Below, piece by piece: positions 48,832 through 57,345 of a DNA stretch of 63,840 nucleotides (position 1 is the first letter of the stretch; every line of letters begins with the position of its first letter). Below the pieces are notes generated by a model. It had not been told where the DNA came from. It was given only the letters and a program-made list of their open reading frames with translations, and ran no database searches. Source of the DNA: an uncultured Prevotellaceae bacterium (lineage in GTDB: Bacteria > Bacteroidota > Bacteroidia > Bacteroidales > Muribaculaceae). Made by a program: the position numbers and the translations under genes. The DNA is taken from contig CAMYCE010000003.1 of assembly GCA_947254205.1 (NCBI GenBank), forward strand, positions 1-63,840, written 5' to 3'.

Positions 48832-51249
48832 ATGAAGAAAACACTACTGCTACTGCTCATGGCCATGTGCGTAAACACGGCAGCCTTGGCACAATTCAGT
48901 GTTCGCTGTCAAGTGAACGATTCTACCGGCGAGGGTGAACCCTATGCCACAGTGCGCATCACCACGATTGCCGATACCAGCCGAGCCGTTGCAACCGGCG
49001 TGACGGGCTTGAACGGAAGTTTTAAACAAGAACTCACCACTGCAGGCAACTATGTCTTGAAAGTTTCGGCAGTGGGCAAAACCACCATTACACGTGGCTT
49101 TGAGGTTACTGCAACCTCGCCTCATGCTCAACTGGGCACCTTGGTGCTCAAGTCGGCAAGCAATGAGCTGGCTGGCGTGATGGTCACGGCTCAAGCCCCA
49201 CTGGTGACCACCGAAATCGACCGCCTGAGCTATAACGTGCAAAGCGACGAGGAGAGCAAAACCAAAACCATCTTCGACCTGTTGCGCAAAGTGCCCCTTG
49301 TGACTATCGACGGACAAGAAAACGTGAAAGTGAAAGGCAGTGGCAACTTCAAGATTTACAAGAATGGGCGCCCCGACCCCAGCATGAGCCACAACCCCAA
49401 AGAGGTGCTCAAGTCGATACCTGCCCACATGATTAAAAAAGTGGAGGTGATTACCGAGCCGGGAGCAAAATATGATGCCGAGGGTGTGGCAGCTATCCTC
49501 AACATTGTCACAGTCGACAATGTGGCGATTCATGGCGTGGCTGGCACTGTTGATGCCGGTGTCAATAATTATGGGTCGCCCCATGTGGGCACCTACCTCA
49601 CCACACAAGTGGGCAAAATCATCACCAGCATCAACTATGGTTACCGACACAACACCCGTAATGAGCTAAAACAACATCAAAATGGCGTGACACGCTACAA
49701 CCACAGTGGCAACACGCTCTCCAACTGGAATGAGAACAATGCCAACGTGAATGTGCACTATGGCAACATCGAGTCGAGTTTTGAGCCCGACACGCTCAAC
49801 TTGTTTACCCTCTCGTTTGGGGGCTACTACTATGACTACAATGGCGAGGCTGCTGAGGGCATCAAGATGGTGAACCCTTTGGGAGAAACCCTGTATCGCT
49901 ACAATAGCATGATAAAAGTGCCCATGGGCAGCTACTACAGCTTTGACGGCCGTTTCGACTATCAGCACAAAACCCACGTGAAAAACGAGACACTCACCTT
50001 GAGCTACCTGCTCAGCACATCGCGCACCCACAATCAAAACGAATATTCTTATAGCGACATGTTTAATGTGCCGTTCCCCTATCGAGGATATAATAATGAT
50101 TCTCGCGAAAACTTTTGGGAGCACACCCTGCAATTCGACTGGACACGCCCCTTTGCCAAGTATCACAAGATTGAAACCGGCTTGAAATATATCCATCGCA
50201 TCAACAAGAGCCACTCGCTCATGAACTATCTTGAAGCCGAGAATCTCAATACCGATACCCGTTTCAATCACCTCACCCAAGTGGGGGCAGCCTACTTGAG
50301 CTACACCTTTGCCAAAAACAAATGGGCGGCTCGTGCCGGCTTGCGCTATGAATACAGCTTCTTGAATGCCAAGTATCCCGATGGCAGTCAAGCCAACTAT
50401 CACAGCCGCTTGAGCGACTGGGTGCCCAGTGCAAGCATCAACTATCAATTCAACATGGCCAACAGCTTGAAGCTGGCTTTTGCCACACGCATCAATCGTC
50501 CTGGCATTCAGTATCTCAATCCTGCAGTCGAGGAGCAACCCAATTCCAAGAGTTTTGGCAACTCCCACTTGTCGAGTTCTCGTGGCTACAGCACCAGCCT
50601 CACCTACATGCACATCGGGGCGAAGTTTACATTCAACCTCACTCCGTCCTATTCCATCAGCAACAACCAAATAGGCTCTGTGACGTGGGTAGAAAATGAT
50701 AAAACCGTCTCGACCTACGACAACATTTTGCGCTCTCGCTATGGCGAACTGTCGAGCTATGTGCAATGGCAAGTGTTTGAGGGCACGAGCTTCATTTTTA
50801 ATGGTAGCTTGGGTTATCAAACCAACGAAAATCGCAATTTGCACCTGAAGGGCGAGGGCTGGAACATCTCGGTGTTTAGCCAATTGACCCAATCTTTGCC
50901 TTGGAAGTTGCGCCTCACATTGGGTGGAGGCTACTGGAAGTCGGCTCCCGGTCTTTATGGCCACGACAGTGGCAGTAACTGGTATAACTTGGGCCTGCAA
51001 CGCTCGTTCCTGAAAGAAGACCGCCTCACCGTCAGCCTCAATGCCTCTTATCCCTTCTCGGGTCGCTACAATTGTTACACATCTTATTATGACCGTGGTG
51101 ACTATACAGGCATGTCGCAAGGCTACTACACCAATCGATCGGTTGACGTGAGTGTGAGCTATCGCTTTGGCTCGCTCAAGGCATCGGTGAAGAAAACCAA
51201 CACCACCATTCAAAACACCGACTTGGTGGGCAGTGGACGCAAGAACTAA
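48832..51249 (+). CDS. Outer-membrane beta-barrel protein with CarboxypepD_reg and plug-like domains
   Basis: An 805-residue protein. The signal peptide (1-20, ending ALAQ) is followed by a carboxypeptidase-regulatory-like domain (about 21-100), a plug-like region (about 105-235, LDLLRKVPLVTIDG...IPAHMIKKVEVITEPGAKYD) and a large C-terminal barrel ending in aromatic strands. It matches the outer-membrane beta-barrel family (OMP_b-brl_3) related to TonB receptors. The ligand is unknown. No SusD-like partner is present. Confidence 0.88.
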   Translation: MKKTLLLLLMAMCVNTAALAQFSVRCQVNDSTGEGEPYATVRITTIADTSRAVATGVTGLNGSFKQELTTAGNYVLKVSAVGKTTITRGFEVTATSPHAQLGTLVLKSASNELAGVMVTAQAPLVTTEIDRLSYNVQSDEESKTKTIFDLLRKVPLVTIDGQENVKVKGSGNFKIYKNGRPDPSMSHNPKEVLKSIPAHMIKKVEVITEPGAKYDAEGVAAILNIVTVDNVAIHGVAGTVDAGVNNYGSPHVGTYLTTQVGKIITSINYGYRHNTRNELKQHQNGVTRYNHSGNTLSNWNENNANVNVHYGNIESSFEPDTLNLFTLSFGGYYYDYNGEAAEGIKMVNPLGETLYRYNSMIKVPMGSYYSFDGRFDYQHKTHVKNETLTLSYLLSTSRTHNQNEYSYSDMFNVPFPYRGYNNDSRENFWEHTLQFDWTRPFAKYHKIETGLKYIHRINKSHSLMNYLEAENLNTDTRFNHLTQVGAAYLSYTFAKNKWAARAGLRYEYSFLNAKYPDGSQANYHSRLSDWVPSASINYQFNMANSLKLAFATRINRPGIQYLNPAVEEQPNSKSFGNSHLSSSRGYSTSLTYMHIGAKFTFNLTPSYSISNNQIGSVTWVENDKTVSTYDNILRSRYGELSSYVQWQVFEGTSFIFNGSLGYQTNENRNLHLKGEGWNISVFSQLTQSLPWKLRLTLGGGYWKSAPGLYGHDSGSNWYNLGLQRSFLKEDRLTVSLNASYPFSGRYNCYTSYYDRGDYTGMSQGYYTNRSVDVSVSYRFGSLKASVKKTNTTIQNTDLVGSGRKN

Positions 51250-51340
51250 ACCGCAAAACACCCTGACTTAACCGATTTTCTCGGTTGGAAGGATAAGGCG
51301 ATTAATATATTTTTGCCAAACATCTAAAGGGGTGATTGTG

Positions 51341-51461
51341 AGGGAGACGATGCATGTCGTCTCCCTCACAGTCACAAAACCCTCACTACACACTAAAAAG
51401 GTGAACCGCCAATGATGCATGCATCGTCTCTACCAACCGCAAAAATCGGTTGAGTCGGGGT
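51341..51461. repeat. GATGCATGCATC hairpin element, copy 1
   Basis: Starts with an 11-bp hairpin GAGGGAGACGA-TGCATG-TCGTCTCCCTC (51340-51367), then TCACAAAACC...CACTAAAAAGGTGA, then GATGCATGCATCGTCTCTACC (51414-51434). A close copy with the same order is at 55785-55885. No gene lies in 51250-51485. Confidence 0.7.
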
Positions 51462-51485
51462 GTTGCTATTTGGGTAGATTTTGAG

Positions 51486-51493
51486 TAATTTTG
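51486..51493 (+). promoter_or_regulatory. Bacteroidetes -7 box TAATTTTG
   Basis: A TAnnTTTG match 28 bases upstream of the ATG at 51521, probably the promoter for the DUF4491-like gene and mutY. Confidence 0.5.
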
Positions 51494-51520
51494 TGACCTC
51501 ATTATCACATCTTTATTGTT

Positions 51521-51829
51521 ATGCAATTTTTGGCACAATATCATTTATCTGGTCTGTTTATAGGGCTTTGCACATTTCTCATCATCGGGCTGTTTCACCC
51601 GCTCGTCATCAAGGGCGAATACTACTTTGGGGTGAAATGCTGGTGGGCTTTTTGGCTCTTTGGCATTGCCACGGGTGTGGGGTCGGTGCTCGTTCACGAC
51701 CTCACATGGGCAATCTTGCTGGGCGTGACATCGTTTTCAAGCTTTTGGGGCATTTTAGAGGTGTTTGAGCAACGCAAGCGCGTTGAAAAGGGCTGGTTTC
51801 CTGCCAATCCCAAGCGCAAGAACAAATAG
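51521..51829 (+). CDS. DUF4491-like small membrane protein
   Basis: A 102-residue protein with three membrane helices (about 9-25, 40-58, 61-78) and a basic C-terminal tail. It resembles the Bacteroidales family DUF4491 (HLSGLFIGLCTFLIIGLFHPLVIKGEYYFG). Function unknown. It lies three bases upstream of mutY and is presumably cotranscribed. Confidence 0.8.
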   Translation: MQFLAQYHLSGLFIGLCTFLIIGLFHPLVIKGEYYFGVKCWWAFWLFGIATGVGSVLVHDLTWAILLGVTSFSSFWGILEVFEQRKRVEKGWFPANPKRKNK

Positions 51830-51832
51830 CTC

Positions 51833-52831
51833 ATGCCACACTGCAATTTCACTGCAACATTGTTGAAATGGTATGCCGAGTGGGGGCGTGATCTGCCATG
51901 GCGACACACCACCGATGCCTATGCAATATGGTTGAGCGAAGTGATTTTGCAGCAAACTCGCATCGCTCAGGGGCTTGACTACTGGCACCGCTTCATGCAC
52001 CGCTGGCCACGCGTCGACGACCTTGCCGCAGCCACCGAAGACGAGGTGTTGCGCCTGTGGCAGGGCTTGGGCTACTATAGCCGTGCCCGCAACTTGCACA
52101 CTGCCGCACAGGCGATTGTGGCGCAAGGAGCTTTCCCGTGCACTATCGAGGGCTTGCGTGCCTTGAAAGGGGTGGGCGACTACACGGCGGCCGCTGTTGG
52201 GGCGATGGCATTTGGCTTGCAGGTTGCCGCTGTCGACGGCAACGTGTATCGCGTGTTGTCGAGGCATTTTGGTATCGACACACCCATCAACACGCCCAAG
52301 GCCAAAAAAGAATTCACAACTCTTGCCCAAGCTCTACTGCCCAAGGGGCAAGCCGGCACATTCAACCAAGCCCTCATGGATTTTGGTGCAACCTGCTGCA
52401 CTCCCAAGTCGCCTCGTTGCGAGGACTGCCCCCTGCACTGCACTTGCGAGGCATTGCACAGCCATCGTGTTGATAGCCTGCCTGTGAAAATGAAAACTGT
52501 GCAAGTCAAGACACGGCACTTGCAATACATTTATGTGCGCTGTGGCGATGAAACGGCTTTGCGTCGTCGTCCTGCCGGCGACATCTGGCAGGGGCTGTGG
52601 GAACCGCTCCTTGTCGAGGGAACCCAACTGCCCTCCATGCTGGGCAGGCTCACCCTGTTGCGCCAAGGAGTGAAACACGTGCTCACCCACCGCATTTTGT
52701 TTGCCGATTTCTATTTGCTCGAAGCCGAGCACAAACCCACGCTACCGCCCGACTATGTTTGGGTCAAGGAAACCGACATCGACCGCTATGCCCTGCCTCG
52801 CCTTGTCGAAATTTTCCTCCAAAGTCTGTGA
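51833..52831 (+). CDS. mutY: A/G-specific adenine glycosylase
   Basis: A 332-residue base-excision enzyme that removes A opposite 8-oxoG. The HhH-GPD domain has the catalytic E36 (SEVILQQTRI), LKGVGDYTAAAV and D135 (VDGNVYRV). The Fe-S cluster uses the C-x6-C-x2-C-x5-C pattern in CTPKSPRCEDCPLHCTC. A NUDIX-like 8-oxoG-recognition domain follows (about 225-332). Confidence 0.95.
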   Translation: MPHCNFTATLLKWYAEWGRDLPWRHTTDAYAIWLSEVILQQTRIAQGLDYWHRFMHRWPRVDDLAAATEDEVLRLWQGLGYYSRARNLHTAAQAIVAQGAFPCTIEGLRALKGVGDYTAAAVGAMAFGLQVAAVDGNVYRVLSRHFGIDTPINTPKAKKEFTTLAQALLPKGQAGTFNQALMDFGATCCTPKSPRCEDCPLHCTCEALHSHRVDSLPVKMKTVQVKTRHLQYIYVRCGDETALRRRPAGDIWQGLWEPLLVEGTQLPSMLGRLTLLRQGVKHVLTHRILFADFYLLEAEHKPTLPPDYVWVKETDIDRYALPRLVEIFLQSL

Positions 52832-52902
52832 CATTGCAAAATTGTGCTTGCTTTGTTGGACAAAAATCACTAAATTTACATTCAAGTATTAAAATTGAAG
52901 CT

Positions 52903-54495
52903 ATGGAGATGTTATTGCCCAATAGAAGCAATGGCGAGCCTGCAGGAGTGCTTGGCGAGGTGCGCCAAATCACCATTATTGGTACCAACGGTTCGGGGAA
53001 GAGCCGTTTTTGTGAGTGGATAGTTGCGCAATGCAATGGCAAGGCCTATCGCATCTCTGCCCTGCGCGCAATCATGGCCACTTGTGGCGATAAAAGCCCT
53101 GCAAAAGGGTCGATAGAAGATATTTACAATCACATCAACGAAGTGTCGACTATCAATAAAGGAGTGGCACAAACCGAGTTCGACAAGCTCGTCTACATCA
53201 TGATGATCGACGAGTTTCGCGATCTCATGGACTATAAAACTAAGTTGCTCATGGGAGAGCATGTTGAGTTTCCCAAAACCAAACTCGACACAGTGGTGAA
53301 GATGTGGCAAGAGGTGTTTCCCAAAAACAAGGTGTTGCGCGAGAATGGCCGATTGCTGTTTCAAACCGAGGGACAAGCCGACCGCTACTCCTCGCCTCGA
53401 TTGAGCGATGGCGAGAAGGCTGTGCTCTACTATATTGGAGCAGTGCTCTATGCCATGCCCAATGCGGTGATATTGGTCGATGACCCCGAAGTGTTTATTC
53501 ACCAGTCGATGATGGCAACCTTGTGGAATGTGATTGAGGAAATGCGCCCCGACTGCACCTTCATATATAGCACCCACGACATTGATTTTGCATCGAGTCG
53601 CATCGACAACCGATGTGTGTGGGTCAAGAGCTATGACCCTGCTGCCGGCACATGGGACTATGAAGTGACCAAAACCAGTAGCAACTTGAGTGATGCGCTC
53701 TACTATGACCTGCTGGGCAGCCGCAAGCCCGTGCTCTTTATCGAGGGCGATGAAACTCACAGCATTGATTCGCGCCTCTATCCGCTCATTTTCCCGGAGT
53801 GCACAGTGAAGCCACTGGGCAGTTGCAACAAGGTGATAGAGAGTGTGCGCTCGTTCAACGACTTGCAGGCATTTCACCATCTCGATAGCTGGGGCATTGT
53901 CGATCGTGACCGTCGCGACGAGAGCGAGGTGGCCTATCTGCGCAAGAAAAAGGTGCTGGTGCCCAATGTGGCCGAGGTTGAAAACATATTGATGCTCGAA
54001 GGGGTGATACGCACTGTGGCACGTCACCGCCATCGCAACGACGACGAGGTGTTTCGCTCGGTGAAAACTGCCGTGATGCATCTCTTTGCCAGCGAACTCA
54101 AGCAACAGGCACTCATGCATGTGCGCCACCGTGTGAAACACTATGTGGAGGTGCGCATCGACAAGCGTTTTCGCAACATCAGTGCGCTCGAAGATCACAT
54201 GCTCGACCTTGTGCACGAGATCAACCCACGCAGCATCTACGAGGAGTTGTGCCGTCAATTTCACGACTATCTCAACGAGGGCAACTATGCCATGATTCTC
54301 AGGGTGTTTAATCAAAAAATGATGCTGGGCAACAGCAATGTTGCCGGGCTGTGTGGGCTCAAAAACAAGGACGACTACATCAAGGCCATTCTCAACATTC
54401 TCAAAGCCGATGGCCGTGATGCCCGCTCAATTAGAAATAGCATCAAGGCCTGTTTTGGCCTGCAAGGCGACGACTTCCCCACAATCGCCCCTTAG
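52903..54495 (+). CDS. ABC-type ATPase fused to a TOPRIM/DUF4435-like domain (530 aa)
   Basis: An ABC/SMC-like ATPase: Walker A GTNGSGKS (27-34), signature LSDGEKA (167-173), Walker B ILVDDPE (191-197) and the H-loop STHD (223-226). A TOPRIM/DUF4435-like region follows, with VLFIEGDE (E281), WGIVDRD (D334, D336) and EVENILM (E358). This matches the domain order of OLD-family nucleases; PARIS defence systems also combine such an ATPase with DUF4435. The start at 52903 (MEMLLPN) is chosen because upstream codons fall inside mutY in another frame. It could be a defence or DNA-repair protein, but there is no partner gene nearby, so the role is unclear. Confidence 0.8.
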   Translation: MEMLLPNRSNGEPAGVLGEVRQITIIGTNGSGKSRFCEWIVAQCNGKAYRISALRAIMATCGDKSPAKGSIEDIYNHINEVSTINKGVAQTEFDKLVYIMMIDEFRDLMDYKTKLLMGEHVEFPKTKLDTVVKMWQEVFPKNKVLRENGRLLFQTEGQADRYSSPRLSDGEKAVLYYIGAVLYAMPNAVILVDDPEVFIHQSMMATLWNVIEEMRPDCTFIYSTHDIDFASSRIDNRCVWVKSYDPAAGTWDYEVTKTSSNLSDALYYDLLGSRKPVLFIEGDETHSIDSRLYPLIFPECTVKPLGSCNKVIESVRSFNDLQAFHHLDSWGIVDRDRRDESEVAYLRKKKVLVPNVAEVENILMLEGVIRTVARHRHRNDDEVFRSVKTAVMHLFASELKQQALMHVRHRVKHYVEVRIDKRFRNISALEDHMLDLVHEINPRSIYEELCRQFHDYLNEGNYAMILRVFNQKMMLGNSNVAGLCGLKNKDDYIKAILNILKADGRDARSIRNSIKACFGLQGDDFPTIAP

Positions 54496-54514
54496 CCCAT
54501 ATTTCATTATCTCG

Positions 54515-54545
54515 ATGGGTAGAGACGGTGCATGCATCGTCTCTA
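54515..54545. repeat. GATGCATGCATC hairpin element, short copy 2
   Basis: GGTAGAGACGGTGCATGCATCGTCTCTACGG, an almost perfect palindrome just past the ATPase/TOPRIM gene stop. It shares its core with the elements at 51341 and 55785. Confidence 0.7.
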
Positions 54546-54651
54546 CGGTGCTCATACACAGTTTGTTAGGTTTTTTGATATTGTGTGCTGTGATGATAGC
54601 GATGCTCTACTGAGTGAGGAAATCGGTTGCTCTAAGTTGACAAATAAAACA

Positions 54652-54681
54652 ACGAGCTCTCCCAGCACAGGGAAAGCTCGT
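54652..54681 (-). terminator. Terminator after the NlpC/P60 gene
   Basis: ACGAGCTCTCCC pairs with GGGAAAGCTCGT. On the minus strand it is followed by TTGTTTTATTTG, 28 bases past the stop. Confidence 0.65.
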
Positions 54682-54708
54682 CTAATGATGAACATGAATT
54701 GAATATGT

Positions 54709-55269
54709 CTACTCGATCACACGGCAGGCGCCCATGTAGCGCGAGCGATAGTAGGACTCGGTGGAGTGGCTCACACTCACCCCACGACTACAAGCCGAGT
54801 GAATGAATTTGAATGTGCCATCACCATTGGTTTCGGTGACAATGCCCACATGCCCAATGCGACCGCCTCTTACACGACCGTTGAAAAACACAAGGTCGCC
54901 AGGCTTGAGCTCGTTGCGAGTGATGCGACGGCCATTGTTGACCTGCCCACGTGAACTGCGATTGAGGCTCACGCCAAACTTGCGAAACACATAGCTCGTG
55001 AAGCCCGAGCAGTCAAAGCCACGGGGACTTGATGCTCCAAAGCGATAGGGAGTGCCTCTAAACTTGAAAGCATAGTCAAGCAATTGCTCAACTTGATTGC
55101 TTGCAGTGTTATTGATGGGGGCGTTGATAATTTGCTGAGTGACGGTACCTTTTTGGCGACCATTGTTGTTGTTCAGGCGTTGAGCTTGTGCTGTGAAGCA
55201 CATGGCCACTAAAGCCACAGCCAGCACCAAGCGTGCATTGAATTGGGTGAACAATGATGAGTGTGTCAT
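54709..55269 (-). CDS. NlpC/P60 cell-wall peptidase (C40 family)
   Basis: A 186-residue secreted hydrolase that cleaves peptidoglycan stem peptides. The signal peptide ends near FTAQAQ. The C40 domain (about 65-183) has the catalytic Cys in RGFDCSGFTSYVF, the His in GRIGHVGIV and the third polar residue in FIHSACSRGV. It has no SH3 domain. The start at 55269 (MTHSSLF) gives the signal peptide. A possible TAAATTTG box lies far upstream (55447-55440), which would leave a leader of about 165 bases. Confidence 0.92.
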   Translation of the reverse strand: MTHSSLFTQFNARLVLAVALVAMCFTAQAQRLNNNNGRQKGTVTQQIINAPINNTASNQVEQLLDYAFKFRGTPYRFGASSPRGFDCSGFTSYVFRKFGVSLNRSSRGQVNNGRRITRNELKPGDLVFFNGRVRGGRIGHVGIVTETNGDGTFKFIHSACSRGVSVSHSTESYYRSRYMGACRVIE

Positions 55270-55439
55270 GTGTTGTTGTTTCGTGTTGTTGCAGAGCATA
55301 AACTCTAAAACTCTTGAATCGATGTTTTTAATTACTTGTCTTTGTTGAGTGGAGATGTCGAGATGAAATCGCCACTGCCTAACGATTGAAAGAGGGTTTT
55401 TCGGTCACATCATACTGTCTCTCTCATTATTAAGCATCA

Positions 55440-55447
55440 CAAATTTA
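55440..55447 (-). promoter_or_regulatory. Possible -7 box TAAATTTG (NlpC/P60 gene)
   Basis: A TAnnTTTG match on the minus strand, 171 bases upstream of the ATG. It is weaker evidence than the closer boxes elsewhere. The region 55450-55780 is AT-rich with no gene. Confidence 0.3.
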
Positions 55448-55784
55448 AAAAGCGAGAATCAAAAATGCAAAAAGCCTAAACGTTCTTAAACATTTGCACC
55501 TGTAAACAAGAAAAAGGGTTGAAAGGAACTAAATTGCCAATATTTTGCTATTTATCCCTATTTAATTTTCTAAATTCAAGCAAAAAATAAAAATGAAAAA
55601 ATAACACATTTTAACAAGATAACAGGTTTAAAAACCGAGCGAAACCCTTTAAGTTGCACAAAATGAGCCAAGTGTGCAATTCTGCTTCTCCGACTTTTCT
55701 CGGTCGATAAGACATTGTGATTATGATAACATACAGGATATTTTTATTGAGAGGCTAATTGGTTGTGTTTGAATAATGTATAGG

Positions 55785-55885
55785 CGATGCATGCATCGTC
55801 TCCCTCTCAGCCACAAAAACGTCAATACACGCTAAGAGGGTGATGGCGAAGACGATGCGTGCATCGTCTCTACCGGTTGAGGTAA
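55785..55885. repeat. GATGCATGCATC hairpin element, copy 3
   Basis: GGCGATGCATGCATCGTCTCCCTC, then CAGCCACAAAAACGTCAATACACGCTAAGAGGGTGA, then GACGATGCGTGCATCGTCTCTACC. It has the same order and spacing as copy 1 at 51341-51461. Confidence 0.7.
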
Positions 55886-55912
55886 TCGATTAATCTATAA
55901 CCTTCTATCCTG

Positions 55913-55957
55913 TAAAAAAAATAGACTGCCTGAATTGGGAAGGCAGCCTATTTTTTG
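55913..55957 (-). terminator. Bidirectional terminator after adk
   Basis: AATAGACTGCCT pairs with AGGCAGCCTATT. T runs occur on both strands (eight T on the minus strand). It lies 25 bases past the adk stop. Confidence 0.8.
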
Positions 55958-55981
55958 GGGGGGTGTTGAATAGTGGGAGGG

Positions 55982-56557
55982 TTAGAGGGCGTCGATGGCG
56001 CTCTTCACGAGAGCAAACACCTCGTCGGGGGTGCCTGTGCCCTCGATGAGGCGCAGGAGTCCCTTGTTGGCATAGAACTCCTTGAGTGGAGCAGTGCTGT
56101 TGTGATAGACCTTGAGGCGGTCGTTGATGGTGGCGAGGTTATCATCGCTTCGGCCACTTTCCTTGCCACGGTTGAGCAGTCGCTCTACCAGCATTTCTTC
56201 GGGTACGTCGAGGGCTACAACTGCACTCACTTGTGTGCCACGCTCGGCAAGCATTTTTTCGAGTGCTTCGGCCTGAGCGATGGTGCGTGGAAAGCCATCA
56301 AAAATCACACCATTTTTTGCTTTGTTTTTGTTGTCGTCAACAACCGATGCCAAGATGTTGACCATGAGCTCGTCGGGAATGAGTTGTCCCTTGTCGATGA
56401 AGTCTTTGGCAGTTTTTCCCAGTTCGGTTCCGCGCTTAATGTTGTCGCGCAACACGTCGCCAGTAGAGATGTGAAACAAGTCGTAGGTTTTAATCAAAAC
56501 TTCGCTTTGAGTTCCTTTTCCCGAACCCGGAGCGCCAAACATGATGATGTTGAGCAT
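55982..56557 (-). CDS. adk: Adenylate kinase
   Basis: A 191-residue enzyme that interconverts ATP + AMP and 2 ADP. The P-loop is GAPGSGKGTQ (8-17), the AMP site HISTGDVLRDNIKRGTELG, and the DGFPRTIAQAEAL motif is present. It is the short type without a zinc LID. It lies 66 bases after hpt, and the two purine genes are probably cotranscribed. Confidence 0.96.
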   Translation of the reverse strand: MLNIIMFGAPGSGKGTQSEVLIKTYDLFHISTGDVLRDNIKRGTELGKTAKDFIDKGQLIPDELMVNILASVVDDNKNKAKNGVIFDGFPRTIAQAEALEKMLAERGTQVSAVVALDVPEEMLVERLLNRGKESGRSDDNLATINDRLKVYHNSTAPLKEFYANKGLLRLIEGTGTPDEVFALVKSAIDAL

Positions 56558-56623
56558 AACTTTAAGATATTGTTTAGATTTTTTTTTTGTATGTTTTGTG
56601 ATGATATTCTTGATGCGTTTTTT

Positions 56624-57181
56624 TTATTGTGCCGGCTCGTCTTTGAGCACATAGATGTCGCGCAGGTTGCGTGCTTGGCCGTCGAGGTCGAGCCCGTAGC
56701 CTAAGATGAATTTAGAGGGAATTTCAAAGCCCACATATTCGGGCGCACTACCTGCCTTGAGCGATTGGGGCTTGAAGAGCAAGGTTGCCATTTTCACGCT
56801 CTTGGGCTTGTGCTCGGCCAGTAGCTGGCGCAATTGCAGAGCTGTGACTCCTGTGTCGACAATATCTTCAATAATGATGACGTTGCGCCCTTCGATATTA
56901 TCGGTCAGGCCCATGATTTGGCGCACCACACCTGTTGAAGATGTGCCTTCATAGGACTTGAAGCGAATGAATGTGATTTCGGACTCTGGCAGGTTGCAAG
57001 CACGAAACAGGTCGGCGGCAAACATAAATGCGCCATTCAATACACACAAGAACACTGGCGACTTGTCGCCGGTGAGGTCGCGACAAATTTCTTGGGCAAC
57101 ACGGGCTACCTGTTTTTTTATTTCCTCTTCTTTGAGATAAGGCTCAAAGGTTAAACCTTTTATTACGACTTCTTCTTTCAT
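56624..57181 (-). CDS. hpt: Hypoxanthine phosphoribosyltransferase
   Basis: A 185-residue purine salvage enzyme that makes IMP/GMP from hypoxanthine/guanine and PRPP. The PRPP-binding motif is VIIIEDIVDTGVTALQL (about 100-116), and the family's FIRFKSYEGTSSTG flexible loop is present. A TAACTTTG box lies 22 bases upstream of the ATG (57210-57203), and adk follows. Confidence 0.95.
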   Translation of the reverse strand: MKEEVVIKGLTFEPYLKEEEIKKQVARVAQEICRDLTGDKSPVFLCVLNGAFMFAADLFRACNLPESEITFIRFKSYEGTSSTGVVRQIMGLTDNIEGRNVIIIEDIVDTGVTALQLRQLLAEHKPKSVKMATLLFKPQSLKAGSAPEYVGFEIPSKFILGYGLDLDGQARNLRDIYVLKDEPAQ

Positions 57182-57202
57182 TTAATATAGAGAAATATTC
57201 AG

Positions 57203-57210
57203 CAAAGTTA
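57203..57210 (-). promoter_or_regulatory. Bacteroidetes -7 box TAACTTTG (hpt-adk)
   Basis: A TAnnTTTG match on the minus strand, 22 bases upstream of hpt. Confidence 0.55.
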
Positions 57211-57290
57211 GAAAGTTTTGTTGTACTCGCAAAATTTTGTTGCCACATATTTTTTTCGCTGTTTTGCTATTATAGAAGAGAAAAATGAGC

Positions 57291-57298
57291 TAATTTTG
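57291..57298 (+). promoter_or_regulatory. Bacteroidetes -7 box TAATTTTG (nnrDE)
   Basis: A TAnnTTTG match 48 bases upstream of the ATG at 57346. Confidence 0.5.
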
Positions 57299-57345
57299 TA
57301 ACTCCTATCAGAATTGATTTCTTCGCAACGAAATTTACACGCAAA

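Noticed and set aside
49666..51261. 531-codon minus-strand open frame opposite the outer-membrane barrel gene
   Set aside because: A shadow of a real coding sequence with low-complexity translation and no start signal or promoter.
51341..55885. CRISPR array
   Set aside because: The repeated units are few, palindromic over their full length and far apart, with no regular spacers and no cas genes.
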